Positions 1 to 11,767 of a stretch of DNA of 64,000 nt are shown here, in pieces; the first letter of the stretch is position 1, and every line of letters starts with the position of its first letter. The notes under the pieces were generated by a model that saw only the letters and a list, made by a program, of their open reading frames with translations, made no database searches and had not been told where the DNA came from. The translations under genes were made by a program, and so were the position numbers. The stretch is taken from the NCBI GenBank assembly GCA_021307315.1, contig JAJSPD010000027.1, positions 248,001-312,000 of the forward strand, in the 5' to 3' direction. This stretch comes from Bisporella sp. PMI_857. Taxonomy: Eukaryota > Ascomycota > Leotiomycetes > Helotiales > Helotiaceae.

Positions 1-427
1 CGCCGGGCCTTTCGGTATGCCACTAGCACAACGTCCAATTGGAAGTACGGAAACATTAAACTCTACGATAGCGGTCTATTTATTACGAAACTAATTAATT
101 GTGGCTTGTGCATGAAGCAAGCGACGACACGTTCAGATGTCAGAAGTCGAGTTGCTCCGTTCCGCCGAGGCGGAGGAAAAGTCCCTTCTCCGTCACCGTA
201 GCCAGTATCCAATGAGACACGGTCTATGGCTATCGCGGCTTGTAGTCTCAATTTGACCTTAACGTAATCCACCACTAAGTGATTAACTTTAATTTTGCAG
301 TAAAAACAGCGAAATAAGCTAGATATAAATCAAGGACAGTTTTATATAAATCTACAACTCGATCGCCGGTCGCTTTTTACAGCCATACTAAATCGTTTCA
401 ATCCCTTGATCTCAACTGATCACCGAA
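1..427. other. 5' edge, no gene seen
   Basis: No open frame with recognisable protein similarity is visible. The last couple of hundred bases are A+T-rich and lie directly upstream of the short-chain dehydrogenase, so they probably hold its promoter. No specific site is called. Confidence 0.4.
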
Positions 428-1519
428 ATGACACGCTTCGACTCCTCTACAACTGGGCGGGATATCGTCTCTGCATTTCCTGAACAAGTTTCTGGCAAAA
501 CTTGTAGGTATGCTCCAATCTAGTCAATCCATTTTCTATAAGAGGAATAAGGTACCCTTCTACAATATTCTCTAACCTGTTACAGTTGTGATCACCGGTG
601 CTAGCGTTGGCGGAATTGGTGCACATGTAGCGGTCTGCCTCGCGGCCGCACATCCTGCGAAGATTCTCCTTCTTGGCCGCAGCGAAAATAAGGTCTCCCC
701 GGTAGTCGAACAGATTCAGCAAATAAGCCCTTCAACGAAAGCACAATTCATCAAAGTTGACCTCGCATCATGCGCATCCGTACGTGCAGCCGCAACAGAG
801 GTTGAATCTGCTGTTACTGGAATTGATGTCCTGATCAATAGCGCTGGCATTATGGGCCCTAAGTTTTCTCTCACGCCTGAAAATGTGGAAAGTCAGTTCG
901 GCGCAAATCACATTGGGCATTTCCTCCTTACGAATCTCCTGATTCCCAAGCTTGAAGCAGCTGGAAAAAGGAGTAGGATTGTAAATGTATCCAGCCAGCT
1001 GTATCAGTTTAGCCCGGTGCGGTTCGACAACTATAATTTCTCCGACGGCGCAAATTTCAATACCTGGGAGGCTTACGGACAATCTAAAACGGCGAACATT
1101 CTGTTTTCCGTTGCCTTGGCCAAAAAATTGGCTGGCAAAGGAGTGAGAAGCTATTCGTTGCATCCAGGCAACATCCAGGCTACGAATTTGGCGTCCACCA
1201 TAGACCAAGCAGAGTTGCTAATTGTGGGAGCAATGTTTGGAGAAAAGAAAATTGACATGCCGAAGGAAAAATCAGTCGAACAAGGAAGTGCAACTACTCT
1301 AGCTGCTGCATTGGAGCCCAAACTCGATAGTAAGTCTTCTTGATTCTAAATACATAAGTTTTAAAGGATTGCGCTTACGAAAGCCGTGCAGGTGTTTCGG
1401 GGGCATTTTTAGATGATTGCAATCCGGCAAAGACATTAGACTTTGCTTCTAGCCCGGAAAATGCAGAGAAGCTATGGGCTTTGAGCGAGGAGATTGTAGG
1501 AGAGAAATTCACCTACTGA
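428..1519 (+). CDS. Short-chain dehydrogenase/reductase (SDR), retinol-dehydrogenase-like
   Basis: NAD(P)H-dependent oxidoreductase of the classical SDR family, probably cytosolic, substrate unknown. I read three exons (428-503, 586-1329, 1392-1519) joined by GT-AG introns of 82 and 62 bases, giving 315 residues. The start is the first ATG that places a short leader before the Rossmann fold. The dinucleotide motif TGASVGGIG lies near residues 30-38, the NSAGIMG strand follows, and the catalytic YGQSK (YxxxK) is in the middle of the protein. The last exon supplies SGAFLDDC, typical of the RDH/WW-oxidoreductase-like fungal branch. All exon phases close without frameshifts, so the gene looks intact. 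The downstream neighbour is a HET gene in the same orientation, with no sign of linked function. Confidence 0.9.
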
Positions 1520-2453
1520 AAGAATCTCTCAGGTGGCTGCTTCTAGTCTGGACAAGTGTCAGGCTATTCTGTGAAAACGAAATCAGGCTGGTTTAACCTA
1601 GAAATAATAACCTACAGGATATAGCTTCGAGAAAATCCTATCCTGTTTGCAAACGTCTTAGGAGTAGTTCAATTCACGTGCTAAGGGGCTCGGTAAAGGC
1701 TCCGATACTTGGCAGGTATGGGCATGTATGGGCATGTAGGGTATAAGTAGGAGACTCGGAACGTACTAAAGAGGATAGAGATTAGTCTTTGTATCAATAT
1801 GAGTTGATTTGTGCCACACTGCTCCAGCACCTTACATTGCAGGGGTACTGTTTCACTCGCATATCTGTTCCATTGCCTGTCAGGTAGTTCACGTTAGTTT
1901 GCCGGGTTACGTAACGTTCAAGGTCTAACCTCAGGGCCGCTAACAGCCCTATGGCACATTAGCTGGTGCCGTATGTTGAAGTGGACTAAACATCAGGGCT
2001 CAAAAACTTTATAAGTATAATAAAATAATATAAATCGTTAGGCTAAAATGTTTAAGCACGAAGCTCTATATTTAAAGAATAATACGCACCATACAGCATC
2101 TTGTTGGTTGCTGGATCTTTAGACTTGTAAGTCTATGAACCTAGAAAATCCCCAGAGTGTATATAACTTTTCCAGAACCTAGATTTTGCATGCCGTTTGG
2201 TATTTTCCCTACTATAAAAATATCACCATATGTTGCTTCACTCTGAAGCCGTTTTATTCTGTCCATGCTGTGCATGTCAATTTTTGGCCGCCAGCTATTG
2301 GATCGCTTTTTTAGCCGAACCCTGACCACGAACAGTTTACCCCGCTTCAGCCATAACCAGCTACTCAGATGAATTCATAGAGCATTAACTGAAAATTGGA
2401 ATCCTTTGACCCTCTCCTGACATATAATTAGCTCCTCTCTTGATTTCGCTCAC
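1520..2453. other. Intergenic, no gene seen
   Basis: No convincing coding or RNA gene. A short direct repeat of TATGGGCATG occurs near 1716-1740, and the stretch around 2000-2080 is A+T-rich. The right end is the presumed promoter of the HET-domain gene. Confidence 0.4.
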
Positions 2454-4653
2454 ATGCCTTTCTGTGAAGTTTGTAGGAACTTGACTGTCAAACCGGTAGA
2501 AAACCCATTAGGAAAGGGAAACCCCCACCTACCAAATAGAGGCTTGATAGCAGTTCTGTATCTCAGCTGGGATGAACTATCTGTTTCGGCTGCTAGGACG
2601 TCATGTCGCCTGTGCGCAGACATTGGTTTTATCTGGGACCAATATGAACGAGGTGCGGTTGAACATGTCAGCTATGAAACTCTAGAAGAACCTACGCATG
2701 AGTACTCGCATCATGGAAATGTCTGGCTCCTTTTTATATCGAGATATATGTGGTCCGATCTAGGAGAAATTGATGAATTGGACATTGCGGACACGCACGG
2801 AACTGATGTACTTTTGGGTATTGGACGTCAATACATCCGAGCCTTCAGGGTTCGTGAGATAGTCGGCGCTACATATCCTGTGGATATTATGTCCCTCATT
2901 GACGGCACCGAAGTTGGCGATACTACGACCGGAAGTACGCATGCTCTAGGAATGATAAGATCTTGGTTGGACCTGTGCACTAGAGCCCATCAGCCTGCAT
3001 GTGCGGCGGATCTCCTTATCGGCGCGCGCGATATACGTCCAACAAGGCTTCTTGAAGTTTCGGCAGCACAAAACATGGGTTCGGGTCGTGTTCGAGTTGT
3101 AAACTCGTGTGGAATCCCCAGCACCATTGAGTATGCTACCCTGAGCCATAGATGGCACGAAAATCTGACCATACCGACGTCGCTTAAAAATGGGATGTGG
3201 ACGCCGCTTAACATGCTCGACCGATTGTTCGCAGAAGCAGCTGTTACAGCCAAAAGCCTGGGTCAGAGCTATCTCTGGATTGATGCTCTATGCATCGATC
3301 AGGGTTCTTCCGAAGATAAAGCGCGGGAAATTGCTCTCATGGGCCAATACTATGGCAACGCTGCATTTAACATCGTGGCTGCTAGCGACTTGAGACCATC
3401 GGAGAAGCTGTGGCGCATCAGGTCACGGCATGTCAGACCTTTCAAGGTACAAATTAGACTTTCGGAGCCAACCCGAGTCGGTCCTCTCGAATCTTCGGCT
3501 GATATTAGTGAACTTTCAGTTAAGTCATTCCTCTTGACACTCTCTCCAATTCTTCATCGAGATTTATCCACCGATACTGAATCCGTGGAAGAGCGGTTGG
3601 ATAGCCGTGGGTGGGTTCTCCAGGAACGGGCTCTAGCAAGGAGGAGTATTTTCTTCGGGGATACCTGCGTATGGTTCAGCTGCGCGTGTCTCGCAGCATC
3701 TGAGAACTATCCTGAAGGCTACGAAGAGAAGAAGACGAAACTCGCCCAAGTGATTTGGGAAAGCGAGGGAATCGACCTCGAAATCGGGATGCACTTTGCA
3801 TCAAGCTTAACCCTGGACATGATTGGACGCGTTATAAGGGTGATATGGAATCTAGACCGCTTCAAGCAGCTTAACTTTGAAGGTGGTGAGTCGTCTTAGC
3901 TTCATAGCAGTTTAAGCCGTTCCGTTGTCTAACAGAACAGCAGCACGACCTGATCTGTTGCACCTATGGTACGGTTTGCTCCAAGACTACTGGAAGCGTA
4001 ACTTGACCTACGATTCTGACTTCATTGTCGCTCTTTCTGGGATTGCGTTTTCAATGTCAAAAGGGCTTAACAGCGACTACATTGCCGGTCTCTGGAAGGA
4101 CGATATTATATGGGGACTTGGATGGCGTGTTCGACGCGACCGCTTAACTCGACCGAACGTTACTTCTTGCGCCCCGTCCTGGTCGTGGGCGAGTATGGAT
4201 GTGCGTGGCTCGGATCGGCAGATCACAATGCACAAATTTCTCAAGCCACACAGGCCACTGATCACGAACGTCCAAGTCACTTGGTCGCTCATCAATCCCA
4301 AAAATCAATTCGGAGACGTGTGCGATGCCAAAATTGAAGCAAGAGGCTATCTCCATCCTATTGACTGCACGTGCAGTACCTCTCAGACTGCTTGCGACAC
4401 GGTAGATGAGCCAAATAGCTTCCGCTATGACATACACTGGGACTTGCCGCCGTCGTGTGCAGATCGTCGTGGTTCACACAAAATATTGGTTCTACCTCTT
4501 TATGTTCATATAGAGCTAATAGTGGTAGCGTTGGCTCTGGAATCAGTCAGTAAGAACGTCTTTAGGAGAGTAGGGCTTGTTGACATGCGCGATCAGTGGA
4601 TCGACTATTTTGAAGAGTGCCCGCTTGAGCTAACCAGAGTCGTGATTCTTTGA
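2454..4653 (+). CDS. HET-domain protein (heterokaryon incompatibility family)
   Basis: Fungal HET-domain protein, a family that triggers cell death when genetically different hyphae fuse. Two exons (2454-3885, 3941-4653) with a 55-base GTGAGT...CAG intron give 714 residues. Three HET blocks are visible: YATLSHRW near residue 226, LWIDALCIDQ near 274 followed by YYGNAAFNIVAAS, and GWVLQERALARRSIFF near 385. After the intron comes the usual C-terminal PSWSWAS block. The N-terminus carries a C-x2-C pair and a later CRLC, as often seen ahead of fungal HET domains. Length and motif order fit the common single-domain HET family, and no STAND or WD40 module is attached. Whether it acts in incompatibility is inference from the family. 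Confidence 0.93.
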
Positions 4654-4837
4654 GGCTAGGTGTTGCTAGATTAGCAAATTGTCCTTCGTGCGGTTTTCTA
4701 GAGTGGATAGCGGCTGTCGATTGGTAAATCACAAGCGGGATCAATATCGGGATGTTGAGAATGCGGCCCGGTGTGAGCAGGTGAAAAATGGATTTGTGGA
4801 GTAAGCTATGACAATACGGACTGGGGGATATATTCTG

Positions 4838-5128
4838 TTGGAAAAGTTTCTCACCATTGTACCAGTACCGAAATCCATTCCAATATGAACATGGCTTTTC
4901 GAATCGGAGGCCCCGCCTCTTCGCAGATATCCAACCGCGCAGCTACGTGGGTATACAGATTGTCAAACGAAAGAACGCATCAATTACGCAGATGTCAAAA
5001 CCTATACCACCTGGCTATCGACAGCTCTGCAGCGAAGGTACAACTTTGCTGAAGGGGACACGGTTGCTCTCTTCAGTCCCAACGTCTGGTATCCGGTGGT
5101 GGTGATGGCGGATGTCAAGCGCGGCTAA
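4838..5128 (+). pseudogene. 5' remnant of an AMP-binding (4-coumarate-CoA-ligase-like) enzyme
   Basis: Reading from 4838 in one frame gives the N-terminal part of a fungal 4CL-like adenylate-forming enzyme: LTIVPVPKSIP, then WLFES, INYADVK and the strand GDTVALFSPNVWYPVVVMA. These match in order the first 90 or so residues of that family. The frame is broken by a TGA at 4886-4888 and a TAA at 5126-5128. The AMP-binding motif and all downstream domains are missing, and there is no clear start codon. Degraded similarity may continue to about 5190 in another frame. This is a dead fragment beside a flavin monooxygenase; whether the two were once linked is unknown. Confidence 0.6.
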
Positions 5129-5543
5129 GCATGGTGTCGTCGTGCGGGAGAAGAAGCTGCGCTTGCGAAATTCTGAGCCGGTACTAGATTTCTAGCAGGT
5201 TTAAATTAAAATTTGCGTCTATATAAAAGGCTCGTTAGAGCTCTTCCGACATTGCGTCATGTGCGCTCATATCTTTTGCTACAATACCTTGATAATCTAT
5301 TTTCTCTTTGGCGTTGCGTCCACTTCCACGGATGAGAAATGTAATTTACGCATATGTAACTCTAATCTATTGCACCTATGGGCGAGATTGTCCGACATGT
5401 GAGTCAAGTTAAACCGAGTGTATCAATAAAGTATGATTCTGAGAGAAGATAAATTTACATGGTTGCTATATGAGCTATGGAACCATAGGTTTAGAATGAT
5501 ATCATATTAACACCATAAATATCGAATACACCCAAAAACAATA
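5129..5543. other. Intergenic, no gene seen
   Basis: A+T-rich sequence between the ligase remnant and the 3' end of the flavin monooxygenase. No gene is supported. Confidence 0.4.
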
Positions 5544-7480
5544 TTATAGACGATTTCTCTCCTCCTTTACTCCTTCCTTTGTCTCTGTTGGGGCTGAAGG
5601 TAGAAAACTCCCTACAGATTGCTCATGCGTAATTGTGCCAGATTTCGAGAATACCTTCCTCCTTCCCCCTGTGGTTAATGGCCCATCGTCGTCTTTGTCT
5701 CGAATATAGAATGCCCAGTCTGCTGTGGGATCTACCTCTGTTTGGCTGTATCCATTTCCAAGCCATGCAAATCTATTCCCTGCATACTTAACGTCCCAGT
5801 CCTCCATGCGCAGATCCATCGTAGCCTCGATGTAATGAAGGGTTGAGCCCGGCCATAACGCAGTAATCTTTCCCTCTATGCTGCCAGATTTATACCATGA
5901 TCTGCAGGGGTCGGACCAGACCATATTCTTCATGAAATTGTCCTTGTGCGCGACAAAATCAGCCACGGCTTCTTGGCGTGGAGCAAAGGTTGCAATGTTA
6001 GAGGACTGAAATCGATCGATGAGTTTGCACATATAGTCCGCCTGCGCTTCTGTAATTTCGGACGTTTAGCAGTGAATCTTAGTTCGTGAACAAAGGTAGT
6101 TTACCTATCGCAGATAATACGGGTCCATTGCCTATGGGACAGTTGGGCCCGAGGAAAATCAAGTAGTTCGGAAAGTTCGCAGCTGCAAGCCCAAGATATG
6201 ATTCAGGGTCCGATGACCACGCATCTTCCAGATTCTCTCCAGTTGGGCTGACAACTGGAAATCTCGGCTTAAAAGTAGTGTCAAAACCTGTGGCGCAAAT
6301 CAAAACATCAATAGGATACTCGCAGCCATCATCGCACAGACATCCGTTTTCTGTAATTGAGTTGATTTCTCCATAGACAACGCTCACATTTGGCTTTGTA
6401 AGGGACTCAAGATAGTTTACACCTGGAGTCGGACGACGGCAGCCAACTTTCCATTTAGGGATAAGCTTCTGCTCCAGGTCCTTATTGCCAATTTTTTCGG
6501 CCATTGCTTGCTTCATGTATTTTTCAGTCGCTTGCTGAGAATGGGAGCCGGCAAAATAAACACCGAAAGTCCCGTTAAGGCTTGCTTCGAGCCCTTTGCG
6601 GTACTTCGTGAGAGAGCCAGTTATATGTTGGAATTCGTTCATCTCGTCTGCGGAGTACTTGTGCTGCTGCAGCCCCTGTACTGGCGAGACCCATGTTGGC
6701 TCGCGAATGAAAGTTGTGCAGTGCTTAACTTGGGCTTGAATTGCTGGCAGGACCTGGATGCCGGAAGATCTAGCTATACGTCAGTTGGGTGTGCTAAAAT
6801 GTATGCTTACATTTATACCCATTCCCGATCAGCCCTACATGTTTACCATGTAGGTCAACGGTTTCGTCCCAATTAGCCGTATGCAACAGTACTCCTTTGT
6901 ATTTCTCGAGCCCTGGGATAGCTGGCCATCTCCAATTATTCAAAACGCCTCCCGCGTTGATGAGAATATCGCAATTGGTGCGGAAGTCTCGTCCATTGGT
7001 AAGGTTTCGTACAGTCACATCGTATCCTCCAAATTCATTATTCCAGTACGCGCCTGTGACCTGATGTTCCAATTTGACGTATTGGCCAAGATGGTACTTC
7101 TTTGCGAAATCATTGAAATAGTTGTAAATCTCTTCACTACCTGCGTAAACAGCAGACCAATCTGACTTTGGTTCAAAGCTCCAAGTATATGTATGGGCAG
7201 GAATGTCGCAGGCACATCTGTCAGCCCGGTAAGCATCGCACGAGAGCCTGATGGAGCTCCAGCACTCCACTCACCCAGGATATTTATTCTCAAACCAAGT
7301 ACCCGACAACGCTGTGTTCTTTTCGAATACGGTCAAGGTGTAGTTTTGGAAATGGCGCTGTAGCTTGTATGCCATTAAGAGCCCAGAAGCTCCCGCGCCG
7401 ACGACAATAATTTCCACGTGACGTTCAGCGTGGATGGGTTTCGTGATGCGCTCGCGGGCATCTTTCTCATATGCCGACAT
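5544..7480 (-). CDS. Flavin-dependent Baeyer-Villiger-type monooxygenase
   Basis: FAD- and NADPH-dependent monooxygenase of the class-B group that inserts oxygen next to ketones. Four exons on the minus strand (7480-7275, 7217-6819, 6769-6105, 6049-5544) with GT-AG introns of 57, 49 and 55 bases give 591 residues. The FAD Rossmann motif GAGASG lies at residues 28-33. The Baeyer-Villiger fingerprint YKGVLLHTANWD (F-x-G-x3-H-x3-W-[P/D], with Y for F) is near residue 180. The second Rossmann motif GNGSSG is restored across the second intron, and ATGFDTTF follows in exon 3. The ATG at 7480 is chosen because no ATG lies further upstream in frame. It is transcribed divergently from the sugar transporter at 8693. 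Such enzymes are common in secondary-metabolite clusters, but the substrate cannot be told. Confidence 0.9.
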
Positions 7481-8692
7481 AGTTGTCTGCGAAAGCAATG
7501 AATAATTTTGATTCAATGATCAAAAACAAAAACAGAAGAAGAAGAAAAGAAGAAAAAAGAAAGTCCACAAACTTAGGGAAAAGATAGGCAGAAGAGGTAG
7601 TAGTAGGCACAAGAGCGAGAAAGAGTGTAGGGCGATGGCAGGAGGTGTACTGTATTAGCTAAACTTCGAGGCTTGTACTTAAGTGTAATTGTGCAATTAG
7701 GCCAGCATGGCTTCAATCAAGTATTTCTTCCACCTGCTTCTGCACGGTTATCTCAACTGGTTCCATCAAAGCTCTCCTCCTAGCATTTTTTGGAGCTCTG
7801 GCCAGTTCGCCGTGGGATGTCACTGGAAGGGGACAGCCAGGGTACTCGCAGGATGCATGAGTCGCACACATGTTGGCGTCAGGAACTTCTGACCTGCAAG
7901 CCACGGTAGAGCTATGTATGACAGAGAAGGTACGATTTATTTCCTCAGGAGGTGGGTTGGTTGATGGCCAGGTACTAGTACCAGTACCAGCACCAGCACC
8001 AGCACCAGTACCAGTCCCAGTAATCGGCTAGCGTAATGTAGGCCAAGGGGTTAGAATATCTCTTCCCCATATATTTACGGCCTTGCACTATAGATAATAG
8101 ATGATCCGTAACGCTCCTGATAAACCCGTATTCTATCGCTGTGATGCCCCTCACAGATCCTCCAATAGGCGTTACAGTCGTGTGATCCACTTTCTGACAC
8201 TTCGACATGCATACCCCGCGACACGTGCAAAGGCTGACGCCGGCTTTTCTGACTCGGTGCTGTCTTGGCGCTGGTGGCGTCTAACCCCCGGATAAGCGCG
8301 GCGTCCCCCATGCCGTTCAGGGTGCTGATGATGATTTGATCCGTCATCCCCATCATGCAAATGTCACTTCCTGCCCTGTGTCTCGTCTCCGCTAGCTATG
8401 GGCCTCCTATCCTATTCAGTCTCGAATTGCCCTCCACTAAAAACATGGGCCAAAGAGTCTTTGTGGCTTTCGCATCTGCGAGGGAAACGCCTTGCTGCCC
8501 TTCTCCTTGACTCATCCCCTCTGCCATGCTAACTCTGCCGATGGATCTTAGCGCGACCAGGCATTCTATAAACTGGGGAGCTTGAACTTGAGCTTGGTTC
8601 TTGACTGCAGATTTCCTCCAACACATAGCACAGCTCGAGCTCGAACTCGACAGCGTGCACCACTGACCACTGACCACCGCCCATATTCCAGC
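7481..8692. promoter_or_regulatory. Shared promoter region of the divergent monooxygenase and transporter
   Basis: About 1.2 kb between two divergent start codons, with no supported gene. On the monooxygenase side it has a long polypurine tract (about 7520-7565), which on the coding strand is a CT-rich tract of the kind often found at fungal transcription starts. It also contains the CCAGYA microsatellite described separately. Confidence 0.5.
7971..8020. repeat. CCAGCA/CCAGTA microsatellite
   Basis: Roughly eight tandem hexamer-like units of CCAGTA and CCAGCA in the intergenic region between the monooxygenase and the MFS transporter. Simple-sequence repeat, likely polymorphic. Confidence 0.85.
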
Positions 8693-10506
8693 ATGGCCCC
8701 CATTCCCTCAACGCGGCGTGGCGTCAACGCCTACTGCGTCGGGATTCTGATTTTCGTAAGTTTGGGGTCCTTGACCTACGGCTACACAGCATCCATCATC
8801 GGCACAACGCTCGGTACCTAGTTCTCCCTCAAGCCAGAACACTTCTGCCCATCCCTTACTGACGCACCTGCAGCGCAGCCATCGTTTATCAAATACTTCA
8901 ACCTAGACACGGCACCGAATGCGACGGATCTTATCTCCTCCACCAATGGCCTGTTTCAAACTGGCGGTGTCATCGGCACTCTCCTCCTGCCTTATGTTGC
9001 GGATAGATGGGGCCGGAAATGGTCCATCGCTCTTGTACGCATACGACTCGAAATTTGGGAAATGCTTGCTGATCCCCATCTTTAGGGCGCTGCGTTGTGT
9101 CTCTTTTCTGGTGCTTTTTTAGCTGGAAGCGTCCATATATCCATGTTCATCGTCTTCCGGTTTTTCGCTGGTGCAGGCGCATTCATGAGTCTTGCCGCTG
9201 TTCCGGTACGAACGTTTGCACCCTCCGCCCCAGAACTTCCCTACTAACATGGGCCAGATTTGGATGAGTGAAGTTGCGCCAGAATATCTCCGAGGGTCCT
9301 TGGTTGATATTCACGCAGTATCCCTTCTTGTAGGATATACCATCCAAGGTTGGGTAGGCTATGGATTCTTCTTCTGGACCACAGGTGGTGATATAGCTTG
9401 GCGAGTTCCACTTGCGATACAATGCGCTTGGCCACTGTTTCTAATTCTTGGCCTCTCCTGGGTTCCGGAGAGTCCACGCTGGCTCATTATGCAAAACCGT
9501 CGTGAAGAGGCTAAGGCAATATTGGAGCGTCTACATGCAACTGCGCTCGACACTGACCAATACTACGCCCGTACTGAGTACTACCAAATCGAGAAGCAGG
9601 TTCAAATTGATCGCACCCTTCCGACGTCGTGGGCGAATATCCTCAAAAAGCCATCGTATCGCAAGCGCGCCATTCTTGCTGTTCTCACAACTGGTATTAT
9701 TCAGTGCTCGGGGGTCCTTGTGATCAACAATTACGGTCCAACCCTATACGCTAATCTTGGCTTCAGCCAAGAGCAGCAGATCTTGTATCCTGCGGCCTGG
9801 TTGACTTATTCGCTTGGGATGAATGTTTTTGGCATTTTCGTCATTGATAAGGTGCCACGCCCTACACTGTTGTCTGCTGGTGTTCTTGGCTGTATGGCGA
9901 CGCTCATTGTCGAAGCAGCTCTTGTAGCTCAATTTGTTCCGTCAGATAATTCTGCTGCATTGAGAGCTGCTGTAGCTATGTTTTTCGTTTTCCAAATTTT
10001 TTACGGAGTAATGTTAGATGGTAAAATATACTTTCTCGATTTCCACATCCAAAGTAAGCACTAACATGATTATAGGTACACAATTTGCCTACCTGGGGGA
10101 GCTTTTCCCGACTCACATTCGTGCGAAGGGTTTGTGTCTAGGTGTATCCATGATCTCCCTCATGAATATTATATGGCTTCAGGCGGCGCCTACAGCATTC
10201 GCGTAAGTATCTGCGCTCTTATATGTGCTTATACCACATCATGTACACAGTCTGACATCCTCTAGAAATATTGGCTGGAAGTTTTACCTTGCATTTATCA
10301 TCCCTGGCACGTTTGGCGGCATGGCAATATACCTTTGGTGGCCCGAAACTCGAGGCGTTCCTCTCGAAGAAATTGCAGCCATCTTTGGTGACGCGGATGA
10401 AGTGGCAGTTTACCAAGGCCAAATCAATCTTGACGATATCTCTCAACAAGAGGGTAAAAGCGCAAATATCGAGATCGAGAACTCAGATGTGGCCAGTAAA
10501 ACCTGA
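8693..10506 (+). CDS. MFS sugar transporter
   Basis: Plasma-membrane sugar/H+ symporter of the major facilitator superfamily, sugar porter family. Six exons (8693-8813, 8874-9034, 9086-9205, 9258-10020, 10076-10202, 10266-10506) with introns of 51-63 bases give 510 residues, normal for the family. Signatures in order are the first helix with LTYGYTASIIG, ADRWGRKW after helix 2, SEVAPEYLRG, PESPRWL, IYGV-like helix 7 sequence (QIFYGVMLDG), GELFPTHIRAKG, and WWPETRGVPLEEIAAIF at the C-terminus. The hydrophilic tail ends in ASKT. The ATG at 8693 gives the usual short cytosolic N-terminus. It is divergent from the Baeyer-Villiger monooxygenase. The transported sugar cannot be told from sequence. 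Confidence 0.92.
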
Positions 10507-11767
10507 TCCGCCAGAGCTGATAGGGATGGAATCGTGGGTTTTTCTTATTAAGCTATATTTGTGGCCAAGATGAAACAAGTGCATTGACGAGTGATTTCAG
10601 TGTACAGCAAAGACTTATTAGTACCGTAATCTACAATCCATTTACTTTACATCCACGGGGTGCAACAGAGCTTGGGGCAGTCTTACAAACTCGAATGAGG
10701 AGGAGCTAAAAACAGAGTAGAGGCTCAGAGCGAAAGTAGATGTAGCATGAACTCATAATGGTTGACTAACCTAATCCACTACCAACGCAAACCAAACACG
10801 ACTCTTCTAATATAAAATAGATTCAGTATAGTTAATGGATATCTCTATTAACGTTTTGCCCAATTATTTGGCCATATGATGCACCCAGTGGGGTATTCTA
10901 TTTTATGCAGTAGGTACGACAACAAGGGAACCTTTCGAAGTATAAGCGTGTTTATAATCATGTCTGCTATATTGAAATTCGGTCCTCACGTCATTACAAC
11001 TCGGTTGCAAGTAACCAGGCCAAGTAAACCTTCCAACATATTTGGATTACGAGCCGCTGACCGTGCATGTTTACGGCAGTTGGGGAATATATAGTTCTTT
11101 TTGATATATACATTGCACATTTAAAACAATACGATTAATACGACGATGATATTAGATTTGCTTATAGTAATCTTTTATATGATTCATAATTCTCAACCCG
11201 AATGAATATGTTGCAGGCTCTCCGCCCTCAAACTTTCCACAGCGTGTCATTTTTCTCGCTTCGATGGCAAGCCGTTGAGTCAGGAAATTATGACGTAATT
11301 CGGAATGAACACCTCTAAGTGGTGGCAGCATGAGATGCGCAAATATCCTATATGGGATACAATAAATCAGCTGGCCAGGCTGTGTTTTAGGCTAGATAGG
11401 ACAATGCTAACTCTTATTGGCCTATGCTAGGGTTATCCGCTCCCCGCACTGCATCAGACTGTTTTCGGACGCCAATCCTGTTACTCCACGGTCCTGACAC
11501 CACTAGTCTTGACTCAGCTTCTTTGTTAACTTCCCCTTCCCTTGAAATCGCTTACAAGATACCTTTACTTATTCATATTCATTACGCTAGGTTAAGGTTA
11601 GCTGGGAAGATCGTGAAAAACTGCGGTCTGCACTAATGAGCAACGTCGCCGTTAATGCTTCATAGGTGATAAAATCTCATAGAACACGCAAAGACTTCTA
11701 GGTAATCAGAGCATAACGCTGCGGTTCCTCCATCTCTCGAACCCCCCCCGCATTGGATTCGACAAAT
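10507..11767. other. Intergenic, no gene seen
   Basis: About 1.26 kb without a recognisable gene, mostly A+T-rich. A poly-C run sits just before the alcohol dehydrogenase start at 11768. Confidence 0.4.

Noticed and set aside
768..1208. Long minus-strand open frame opposite the SDR gene
   Set aside because: It is the antisense shadow of the dehydrogenase coding sequence and has no motif of its own.
4857..5105. 82-codon plus-strand frame starting TTG at 4857
   Set aside because: It is out of frame with the clear 4CL-like similarity that runs from 4838; the conserved residues belong to the other frame.
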